5,015 bases of DNA from Candidatus Gastranaerophilales bacterium (GTDB taxonomy: Bacteria > Cyanobacteriota > Vampirovibrionia > Gastranaerophilales > Gastranaerophilaceae), in assembly GCA_021199975.1 (NCBI GenBank), contig JAJQHF010000227.1, positions 1 through 5,015 on the forward strand, in the 5' to 3' direction. The notes under the pieces were generated by a model. It was not told where the DNA came from. It was given only the letters and a program-made list of their open reading frames with translations, and made no database searches. The position numbers and the translations under genes are program-made. The first letter of the stretch is position 1; the number at the start of each line of letters is the position of its first letter. Below, piece by piece: positions 1-5,015 of this stretch.

Positions 1-1
1 C

Positions 2-394
2 AGTAGCCGGATCTTAACCGTTATCTATATAATATTCGGACTTATATCGGGGTTCATTATTTCTCCGGGGTGGGTTTGCATGCAAATTTGGAATTATATT
101 TTTCATAATTCATCTACCGTAGTTTTAATGAATATTTATGAGGGTATCATTTTATGGGCTATTATTGCTCTTACTTTGTATGCGCTTAATAATAAAAGAT
201 CTTTAATAGGTTTTGGTTCTTTTCAGGGACTTTCGCCCGAACAAATACAAGAAATTGTGTCAGGAGCAAAATTTCCCGAAGCTAAAATTATTAAAGATAT
301 GGAAATTATAAACCGTGAAATAATTAAAAGTGCGGAAGAAGAAAAAAAAGAGGAAATAATTTCCGACGATAAACAAGAAGAGGTAAATAAATAA
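2..394 (+). CDS. Small membrane protein of unknown function, 5' end cut by window edge
   Basis: I do not recognise this family. The reading frame is open from base 2 to the TAA at 392-394, so the gene almost certainly begins upstream. The first ATG inside it (position 80) has no clear Shine-Dalgarno sequence at a good distance and sits between two hydrophobic stretches, so it is probably an internal methionine. The visible 130 residues hold a first hydrophobic segment before that methionine (ILTVIYIIFGLISGF) and a second about residues 13-36 after it (around EGIILWAIIALTLYAL). A positively charged turn (NNKRS) follows, then a soluble tail ending in a Lys/Glu-rich, probably helical stretch (KSAEEEKKEE). 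This suggests a protein with two or more membrane segments and a C-terminal tail; the charge just after the second segment suggests that tail is cytoplasmic. The stop lies 4 bp before the SIMPL gene, so the two are probably cotranscribed. The coding frame is well supported; the function is unknown. Confidence 0.7.
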   Translation, partial: SSRILTVIYIIFGLISGFIISPGWVCMQIWNYIFHNSSTVVLMNIYEGIILWAIIALTLYALNNKRSLIGFGSFQGLSPEQIQEIVSGAKFPEAKIIKDMEIINREIIKSAEEEKKEEIISDDKQEEVNK

Positions 395-398
395 TTAA

Positions 399-1139
399 AT
401 GAAAAAATTAATATATGGTTTATTAATATTTGTATGTTTCTTTATAATTAAAGAAAATTCCGAAGCGGCATCAGTAACCGACACAAAAAAGGAGGCAGGT
501 TTTATTTCTTTGAATACAACAACAATGGCGGAAGTTGAACCTAATTTTGCGACAGTAACTTTTTCGGTTGAAAATACAGCCGATAATGCAAAAAAAGTAA
601 CCGAAGCAAATAATTTACAAACCTCTAAAGTTATTAATGCTATAAAATTATTAGCATCAGAACAAACAGATATTATAAAAACAAAAGGATTTTCATTAAC
701 CCCCGTTTATTCAACGGTTCAGGGTGAAAGAAAAATCAAAAACTATAGAGCAGTTAATTCAATAACCGTTGAAACAAAAGATATAACAAAAGTGGCAGAC
801 TTCATAGATGCGGCTGTTTCAAACGGAGCAAACAAAACCAATAACTTAGTATATTCCTTTGAAAATGACAAATCTTATTGTAACGGTTTATACCCCGAAC
901 TCATAAAAGACTTAAAAAGTCAGGCGGCAGTTATTGCATCTGCGGCAGGTACTTCTCTTGACGGGATAAAACATATAAATGCTTCCTGCAGTGTAAATAC
1001 GGCAAGCGGCAACAGAATTGCGTTTGCTAAATCAAATGCGGTAAGTTCTTCTGATAGCGCACTTGAAACTTCAACTCCTGTAGAAGCAGGCAAAGTAAAA
1101 ATAAGAGTTTATGTAAGCGCCGACTTTTATGTTAAGTAG
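399..1139 (+). CDS. SIMPL domain (DUF541) protein, exported
   Basis: The 246-residue product starts with a typical Sec signal peptide: MKK, then a hydrophobic core of about residues 4-17 (LIYGLLIFVCFFII), with likely cleavage near SEAA (residues 21-24). No lipobox is seen, so it is probably periplasmic or secreted. The mature part reads as a SIMPL/DUF541 domain: an early strand ATVTFSVENTADNA (about 51-64), a helix, then KTKGFSLTPVYS (95-106), NYRAVNSITVETKD (115-128), a helix with ADFIDAAVSNGAN (133-145), the DLKSQAAVIASAAG helix (171-184) and a C-terminal strand KVKIRVYVSADFYV. Length is normal for the family. SIMPL proteins (such as E. coli YggE and Brucella BP26) are envelope proteins that form oligomers; their biochemical role is poorly known, with links to oxidative stress in some species. 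The start codon follows the upstream stop by 4 bp. A GAGG at 380-383 is rather far from the ATG, so translation may be coupled to the upstream gene. Confidence 0.85.
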   Translation: MKKLIYGLLIFVCFFIIKENSEAASVTDTKKEAGFISLNTTTMAEVEPNFATVTFSVENTADNAKKVTEANNLQTSKVINAIKLLASEQTDIIKTKGFSLTPVYSTVQGERKIKNYRAVNSITVETKDITKVADFIDAAVSNGANKTNNLVYSFENDKSYCNGLYPELIKDLKSQAAVIASAAGTSLDGIKHINASCSVNTASGNRIAFAKSNAVSSSDSALETSTPVEAGKVKIRVYVSADFYVK

Positions 1140-1147
1140 GTGAATTT

Positions 1148-2881
1148 ATGATTAAGCCAAAAAAATCCATAGAAGAAATGAAGGGCTATTTTGTTCCTAT
1201 GTATGAAGATGACTGGGAAGTTAAAATAGACAGCAATGAAAATAACTACGGTCCTTCTCCTAAAGTAATTCAGAGTCTTAAAAATTGTGACTTTAAATCC
1301 GTCAGCTTTTATCCGTTTTATGGAGAACTTACTCAAAAAATATCAGATTATATTTGTGTGAATTTTAATAATATAAAAGTTACCAACGGTGCTGATGAAG
1401 CTATTCAATCAATTATTCAAACATATCTGGATAAAGATGAAGCTCTTTTAACCCTTGATATATCTTTTGATATGCCTGTTATTTATACTCAAATTCAAGG
1501 CGGGAAAATTATAAAAGTTCCGTTCAAAGAAAAATGGAAATTCCCCGTCAGCGGCTTTTTAAAAGAATTGCAAAATCCTGCTGTAAAAATTGTATATATT
1601 GCAACCCCTAATAATCCGACAGGAAATATCATTGAAGAAAATGAACTTGTTCAAATACTTGAAAAAGCACAAGATAAAGTTGTAATTATAGATGAAACTT
1701 ATGCAAACTATGCGGGAATTACTTACACAAAATATATAAAAGATTTTGATAATATTTTTATTGTCCGTTCTTTTTCAAAAGATTTTGCACTTGCGGGATT
1801 GCGGCTCGGTTATATTATAAGCGCAGAAGAAAATATTATAAACTTAAAAAAAACGGTAAGTCCGTTTAGCGTTAATAAATTTGCAATGAAGGCAGGGATT
1901 GCGGCTCTTTCTGATATTGAATATTTTGAAAATATAAAGGCGGAAATATATCAAACTAAATCGGAATTAAAAATTTTTTTGCAGGAGTTAGGGGCTGTTG
2001 TATATAATTCATCTGCAAATTTTTTACTCGCTGATTTCAAAAATAAAGCGGAATTTGTTTATAACAAACTTAAAAAATCAAATGTAACGGTAAAATTATT
2101 CAAAAAGGAAAGCCCTCTTAAAAATCATTTAAGAATTACCATACCGACAAAAGAAGGTTTCAAAAAAATAAAAGAAGCTTTAAAAATAAAACCCTCCCTT
2201 GTCTTTGATATGGATGGAGTTTTAATTGATGCAAGGAACTCCTATAGAACAGCCATAGAAGAAACCTATAAATTATTCACAAATAAAACAATAAATGAAG
2301 GCGAAATTCAAGCCTTAAAAAATAAAGGCGGAATGAATAATGATTGGGATTTAACAAAATTTCTCATTGAAAAACAAGGGGTGAATGTAACTTATGAAGA
2401 TGTCGTAAATTCCTTTCAAAAAATATATTGGGATGAAGGCAGAGGTATAATTAATAATGAAAAAGCCCTTTTCTCCAAAGAATTACTTGAGGAACTTTCA
2501 AAAGATTATAATATTTCAATATATACGGGCAGACCAAAAAAAGAAGCAGCATTTGCCATTAAAAAATTTAATGCGGAAAATCTTTTTTATCCCGTTATTA
2601 CATCTGATGATATTCCGTCAGATAAAGGGAAACCTAATCCTTTTGGTTTAAACCTGATGAAAGATTTAACAATTTCAGATAAATATTATTATTTTGGCGA
2701 TACACCTGATGACATTACTGCGGCAAAAGCGGCAGGCTATATTGCAATAGGTGTTCTTCCTCCGCAGGATAAAACAAAGGAATTATCTGATATAATGAAG
2801 TCTAAAGGTGCTGTCGGGGTAATTAATTCTATAAATGACATAAAAACAATACTGGAGATAAAAGATGAGGCAATGTGCTGA
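1148..2881 (+). CDS. hisC: HisC-HAD fusion: histidinol-phosphate aminotransferase plus candidate histidinol-phosphate phosphatase
   Basis: Residues 1 to about 347 are a complete fold-type I, PLP-dependent HisC-type aminotransferase. It has the N-terminal SNENNYGPSP (29-38), YP (55-56), ATPNNPTG with Asn155, IIDETYANY with Asp182 and Tyr185, SFSKDFALAGLRLGY with the PLP lysine Lys211 and Arg219, and HLRITIP with the substrate-carboxylate Arg329. Residues from about 350 form a HAD hydrolase: FDMDGVLID (nucleophile Asp354, acid/base Asp356), a roughly 100-residue helical cap, IYTGRP (Thr460), GKPNP (Lys495) and FGDTPDD (Asp518, Asp522). The cap between motifs I and II puts it in subfamily IA. 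HisC converts imidazole-acetol phosphate and glutamate to histidinol phosphate. The fused HAD and adjoining hisB make it likely, by inference, that the HAD part removes the phosphate next. The start is supported by AGGTGA (1138-1143), 4 bp before the ATG. All catalytic residues appear intact in both halves. The HAD substrate is not proven. Confidence 0.9.
   Translation: MIKPKKSIEEMKGYFVPMYEDDWEVKIDSNENNYGPSPKVIQSLKNCDFKSVSFYPFYGELTQKISDYICVNFNNIKVTNGADEAIQSIIQTYLDKDEALLTLDISFDMPVIYTQIQGGKIIKVPFKEKWKFPVSGFLKELQNPAVKIVYIATPNNPTGNIIEENELVQILEKAQDKVVIIDETYANYAGITYTKYIKDFDNIFIVRSFSKDFALAGLRLGYIISAEENIINLKKTVSPFSVNKFAMKAGIAALSDIEYFENIKAEIYQTKSELKIFLQELGAVVYNSSANFLLADFKNKAEFVYNKLKKSNVTVKLFKKESPLKNHLRITIPTKEGFKKIKEALKIKPSLVFDMDGVLIDARNSYRTAIEETYKLFTNKTINEGEIQALKNKGGMNNDWDLTKFLIEKQGVNVTYEDVVNSFQKIYWDEGRGIINNEKALFSKELLEELSKDYNISIYTGRPKKEAAFAIKKFNAENLFYPVITSDDIPSDKGKPNPFGLNLMKDLTISDKYYYFGDTPDDITAAKAAGYIAIGVLPPQDKTKELSDIMKSKGAVGVINSINDIKTILEIKDEAMC
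2854..2857 (+). promoter_or_regulatory. Ribosome binding site of hisB inside the HisC-HAD gene
   Basis: GGAG lies 7 bases before the ATG at 2865, within the last codons of the upstream fusion gene. It fixes the hisB start at 2865 and creates a 17-bp overlap, an arrangement that usually couples translation of the two genes. Confidence 0.75.
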
Positions 2882-3449
2882 AATTAGAAAAACCAATGAA
2901 ACTGAAATTACGGTAAATCTTAATATAGATGGCAGCGGAGTGCATAAAATTAATACAGGCATTAAGTTTTTTGACCACATGTTGGAACAATTGGCTCACC
3001 ACAGCGGCTTTGATTTGGAAGTTAATGTTATATCTCATGATAAAGACAATCACCATATAGTTGAAGATACTGCGATAACTATCGGTACGGCATTATCAAA
3101 AGCATTAGGCGATAAAAAAGGGATTACAAGATACGGAGAAAAAATTTTACCGATGGATGAAGCATTGGTTCTATGCGTTGTTGACTTATCAGGCAGAGTT
3201 TTTTCCAAAGTAACAGCCGAATTAAGAGATGAGAAAACTTCCGATTTTGAAACGGTCATACTCCCGCATTTCTTTTCAAGTTTTGCGCAGGCGGCTTTAA
3301 TGACAATTCATATTAAAATGCTTGACGGTTATGATACGCACCATATAATTGAAGCCATTTTTAAATCATTTGCAAGAGCTTTAAAAACCGCTGTTTCTTA
3401 TGACAAAAATAATTTAGATAAAGTTCCTTCGACAAAAGGAATATTATAA
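2865..3449 (+). CDS. hisB: Imidazoleglycerol-phosphate dehydratase (monofunctional HisB)
   Basis: The 194-residue product is full length for a single-function dehydratase, which converts imidazole-glycerol phosphate to imidazole-acetol phosphate in the cytoplasm. Family signatures are all present: FFDHMLEQLAHHSGFDL (35-51) with metal-site histidines His38, His45 and His46; NHHIVEDTAI (62-71) with His63, His64, Glu67 and Asp68; PMDEAL (96-101); DTHHIIEAIFKSFARAL (157-173) with His159, His160 and Glu163; and the C-terminal PSTKG (188-192). The usual DDHHTVED is a slightly divergent DNHHIVED here, with metal ligands kept. There is no N-terminal phosphatase domain of the E. coli HisB type; in this genome a phosphatase is fused to HisC in the gene just before. 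HisB makes the substrate of that HisC, so the overlapping pair encodes adjacent pathway steps. The stop is 1 bp from the stop of the convergent DJ-1-like gene, with no obvious terminator hairpin between them. Confidence 0.95.
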   Translation: MRQCAEIRKTNETEITVNLNIDGSGVHKINTGIKFFDHMLEQLAHHSGFDLEVNVISHDKDNHHIVEDTAITIGTALSKALGDKKGITRYGEKILPMDEALVLCVVDLSGRVFSKVTAELRDEKTSDFETVILPHFFSSFAQAALMTIHIKMLDGYDTHHIIEAIFKSFARALKTAVSYDKNNLDKVPSTKGIL

Positions 3450-3450
3450 T

Positions 3451-4107
3451 TTAAATTAAAGAAACAATACTTTCCGCTACCAATAAAGCAGAATTTTGGT
3501 TTTGACCCGTAATTATATTTCCGCTTATTTCAACATGTTCTTTCCATGGTTTTTCTTCAACAAAATCCGCACCAAGCTCCACAAGTCTTGTTTGAAGAGA
3601 AAACGGCATAAATTCTGTCATTTTTACAATTTGTTCTTCCTTATTTGTAAAAGATGTCACATGTTTATTCTTTAAAATTGAGTTTCCTTTTTCATCTTTT
3701 GCAAGTATAAGACCTGCTGCTCCATGACAAACTGCCGCTATAAGCTTGTTTTCTTTATACATAAATTCTAAAATTTCTTTTAAAGTTTTATCTTTCGATA
3801 AATCAAACATAGGTCCATGCCCGCCGGGTAAATATATCGCATCAAATGATTTATAATCAACTTCTTGAAGCTTTTTTGTATCTCTTAAAAACATTGCAGC
3901 TTCATCCCACTCCATAGGGTTTGAACAACTCAAACTGCTTTCATCTATGGGGCTATTTCCTCCTAAAGGGCTTGCAACCGTTATTTCATATCCTGTTGAT
4001 TTAAATACCAGATAAGGAACCGCAAATTCTTCTAAATATACACCTGTTTTTATATCTTCATTAATATCTGAAAAGTTTGTTGTTACTATCAAAACTTTCT
4101 TTACCAT
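3451..4107 (-). CDS. DJ-1/PfpI superfamily protein, Hsp31-like (possible glyoxalase III or chaperone)
   Basis: The 218-residue product has the DJ-1/PfpI (class I glutamine amidotransferase-like) fold signatures and reads closest to the Hsp31-like branch. These are an N-terminal strand KKVLIVTTN, KTGVYLEEFAVP (20-31) carrying the likely catalytic Glu27, TGYEITVASPLGG (38-50), YLPGGHGPMFDL (92-103), and the nucleophile elbow AAVCHGAAG (124-132) with Cys127 and His128. VTSFTNKEE and a C-terminal ITGQNQNSA also match the Hsp31 pattern. Known members of this branch convert methylglyoxal to lactate without glutathione or act as stress chaperones; which applies here is inferred, not shown. Length is near the usual for small Hsp31-like proteins. 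The start is supported by AAAAGGAGA upstream (4111-4119 on the minus strand), a strong ribosome binding site. It is divergent from the quinone reductase gene, across a spacer with an inverted repeat, and convergent with hisB. Confidence 0.9.
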   Translation of the reverse strand: MVKKVLIVTTNFSDINEDIKTGVYLEEFAVPYLVFKSTGYEITVASPLGGNSPIDESSLSCSNPMEWDEAAMFLRDTKKLQEVDYKSFDAIYLPGGHGPMFDLSKDKTLKEILEFMYKENKLIAAVCHGAAGLILAKDEKGNSILKNKHVTSFTNKEEQIVKMTEFMPFSLQTRLVELGADFVEEKPWKEHVEISGNIITGQNQNSALLVAESIVSLI

Positions 4108-4154
4108 ATTTTCTCCTTTTCTTCAAAATAGCTGAAATTAATATTTAATAAAAC

Positions 4155-4200
4155 TGCCGTTCGGGTAAAAATAAATCATCATAAAATTTACCAACCGGCA
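4155..4200. promoter_or_regulatory. Inverted repeat in the divergent promoter region, candidate operator
   Basis: The left arm (4155-4169) contains TGCCG and GGTAAA. The right arm (4187-4200) contains TTTACC and CGGCA, so both ends pair and only the middle of each arm is imperfect; the spacer of 17 bp is AT-rich. On each strand the outward-facing TTTACC could act as a -35 box: rightward with TAATTT at 4210-4215 (17-bp spacing), leftward with AAATAT or TAAATA around 4141-4147 (16-17 bp). A third partial half-site, GTAAA, lies at 4204-4208. This would let one regulator control both the DJ-1-like and mdaB-like genes. The repeat is seen directly; the operator role and both promoters are inference, and a hairpin in the RNA is an alternative. 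Confidence 0.4.
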
Positions 4201-4237
4201 CAAGTAAAATAATTTCAATCAGATTTAAATTAAAAAT

Positions 4238-4795
4238 ATGAATATTTTTTTAATTAACGGGCATAAATACTATCCATTTTCAAAAGGAAATTTAAATAAA
4301 TTTATATTTAATAAAATAATTGAACTCTGCGAAATAAATAATGAAATTAAATCTACAATTATTGAATACGGTTATGAAGTAAGCAAAGAAATTGAAAAAT
4401 TTATATGGGCGGACATTATAATTTATCAAACACCGGTAAATTGGTTTTCTGTACCGTGGAGTTTAAAAAAATATATTGATGATGTATATAAAGCGGGTGT
4501 TTTTTATAAGCCCGCAGATAAATACGGCAGAGGCGGATTATTTAATAATAAAAAATACATGCTCTCCCTTACTTGTTCAACTAAAAAAGAAGAATATGAA
4601 AATACTAAAGGATTTTTTAATATAAGAACAATTGATGATATTTTTATTAACTTTCATAAGTCGCATGAATATTGTGCAATGGAGAAAATAAATACATTTG
4701 CGGTATATGATATTTATAACAATTTAGATATAAATGAAGTAGAAAAGAAATTAAAAAAACATCTCGAAAGATATCTAACAAAAAAAACAAATTAA
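4238..4795 (+). CDS. mdaB: MdaB-like NAD(P)H quinone oxidoreductase, flavodoxin fold
   Basis: The 185-residue product aligns by eye along its whole length with E. coli MdaB (193 residues), an FAD-dependent, NADPH-preferring quinone reductase that performs two-electron reduction and protects against quinone and oxidative stress. Matching blocks are FLINGHKYYPFSKGNLN (4-20), FIWADIIIYQTPVNWFSVPW (55-74), KKYIDDVYKAG (77-87), KYGRGGL (95-101), KKYMLSLT (105-112) and INFHKSHEYCAMEKINTF (137-154). These include the flavin-binding and active-site neighbourhood of the family. There is no signal peptide, so it should be cytosolic. The ATG at 4238 begins directly at the first beta strand, as expected, although the upstream sequence is A/T-rich without a convincing Shine-Dalgarno. 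The gene stands alone: divergent from the DJ-1-like gene on its left, and followed after 5 bp by a long palindrome. The protein is slightly shorter than the E. coli one but no motif is missing. A related flavodoxin-fold reductase with another substrate is possible. Confidence 0.87.
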   Translation: MNIFLINGHKYYPFSKGNLNKFIFNKIIELCEINNEIKSTIIEYGYEVSKEIEKFIWADIIIYQTPVNWFSVPWSLKKYIDDVYKAGVFYKPADKYGRGGLFNNKKYMLSLTCSTKKEEYENTKGFFNIRTIDDIFINFHKSHEYCAMEKINTFAVYDIYNNLDINEVEKKLKKHLERYLTKKTN

Positions 4796-4800
4796 CAAGA

Positions 4801-4898
4801 TAAGCACCCAACAAAAATATAATTGATTTTTCACCCATTGTTTTTAGCTACGCAAAAACAATGGGTTCAAAATCAATTATATTTTTGTTGGGTGCTTA
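4801..4898. repeat. 98-bp near-perfect palindrome, probable MITE-like element with TA ends
   Basis: Arms 4801-4845 and 4854-4898 are reverse complements at 43 of 45 positions; the only mismatches are the adjacent pair 4831-4832 against 4867-4868. The loop is AGCTACGC (4846-4853). The arm starts TAAGCACCCAAC and the other ends GTTGGGTGCTTA. If the terminal TA at each end is read as a target-site duplication, the element is 94 bp (4803-4896), as expected for a small non-autonomous relative of IS630/Tc1-mariner elements. A transcript through it would fold into a very long hairpin just behind the mdaB-like stop codon, so it could also protect or end that mRNA. It codes for nothing credible, and the copy number in the genome is unknown. 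The palindrome is certain; the mobile origin is inference. Confidence 0.75.
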
Positions 4899-4977
4899 AC
4901 ATCAATTTTTTTATGTCTATTTTATCTAATATTATATATTTGTTTAAGATTGAGGTTTACACAATAAATTTACGAAA

Positions 4978-5006
4978 TTTACAATTGAGTTTTAAAGATA
5001 TATAAT
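4978..5006 (+). promoter_or_regulatory. Sigma-70-type promoter pointing out of the window
   Basis: TTTACA (4978-4983) matches the -35 consensus at five of six positions. It is followed, after exactly 17 bp, by TATAAT (5001-5006), a perfect -10 box. Transcription would begin near or just past the right edge and run rightwards. An AT-rich background makes chance -10 boxes common, but the spacing and match are good. The -35 box is inside a tandem pair of AAATTTAC (4966-4973 and 4975-4982). The stretch 4899-4977 shows no gene. Confidence 0.55.
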
Positions 5007-5015
5007 TAATCCTAT

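Noticed and set aside
341..350. A8G run in the membrane protein gene as a programmed frameshift site.
   Set aside because: The frame continues normally to a stop that is well placed before the next gene, no stimulatory structure is seen, and such A runs are common in AT-rich lysine codons.
80..394. Taking ATG 80 as the start of the first gene.
   Set aside because: The frame is open to the window edge and encodes another hydrophobic segment before this ATG, and there is no well-placed Shine-Dalgarno, so a start upstream of the window is more likely.
2457..3259. Several short open frames on both strands inside the HAD and hisB coding regions.
   Set aside because: They overlap strongly supported genes in other frames, lack family motifs and are expected by chance.
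2865..3449. Bifunctional HisB of the E. coli type.
   Set aside because: The protein begins directly with the dehydratase domain and has only 194 residues; the phosphatase domain is fused to HisC instead and is of another HAD subfamily.
4806..4893. Integron attC site: ACCCAAC (4806-4812) and GTTGGGT (4887-4893) match the RYYYAAC/GTTRRRY core sites, 88 bp apart, just behind a gene.
   Set aside because: Complementarity continues without a break through the region where attC sites have unpaired spacers and extrahelical bases, and it extends outside the core sites to TAAGC/GCTTA. No second attC or integrase is seen. It remains a minor alternative worth a covariance-model search for attC.
4801..4912. 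Ordinary rho-independent terminator of the mdaB-like gene.
   Set aside because: The stem is far too long and mostly AT, and the only T run (4906-4912) begins 8 bases after the stem. It may still stop transcription, but the form is not that of a standard terminator.
4823..5005. A 60-codon open frame on the plus strand running through the palindrome.
   Set aside because: It starts inside the left arm, has no ribosome binding site, shows low-complexity hydrophobic composition and resembles no family. It is a by-product of the repeat and AT-rich sequence.

Overview
The window is a 5 kb piece of a very AT-rich bacterial chromosome. It is tightly packed: six protein genes cover almost all of it, and there are no rRNA or tRNA genes, CRISPR array or transposase. 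The organism cannot be named from this sequence. Low GC, a single-function HisB-type dehydratase and a HAD phosphatase of the subfamily IA type beside histidine genes would fit a gut Melainabacteria/Gastranaerophilales-like bacterium or another AT-rich lineage. That is a guess, not a call.

Left part (2-3449, all +): a four-gene run that looks like one transcription unit. It starts with the tail of a small membrane protein cut by the window edge. A secreted or periplasmic SIMPL-domain (DUF541) protein follows after 4 bp. After 8 bp comes a 577-residue fusion of histidinol-phosphate aminotransferase (HisC) with a HAD-type phosphatase. Imidazoleglycerol-phosphate dehydratase (HisB) overlaps the fusion gene by 17 bp. 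The last two genes would cover three consecutive steps of histidine synthesis: dehydration of imidazole-glycerol phosphate, transamination of imidazole-acetol phosphate, and dephosphorylation of histidinol phosphate. The HAD domain is the natural candidate for the last step.

Middle (3451-4795): a DJ-1/PfpI (Hsp31-like) gene on the minus strand ends 1 bp from hisB. It is divergent from an MdaB-like flavin quinone reductase on the plus strand. Their shared 130-bp spacer holds an imperfect inverted repeat whose arms could overlap two outward-facing promoters. This suggests a small carbonyl/quinone stress module under common control.

Right part (4796-5015): no convincing gene. Five bases after the mdaB-like stop lies a striking 98-bp near-perfect palindrome (45-bp arms, two mismatched positions, 8-nt loop). 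It begins and ends with TA, which fits a small palindromic transposon-like element (MITE). Near the right edge is a strong-looking promoter (TTTACA, 17 bp, TATAAT) pointing to a gene or RNA outside the window.

The two most notable observations are the HisC-HAD fusion and the TA-flanked palindrome. No clearly new multi-gene system is visible.
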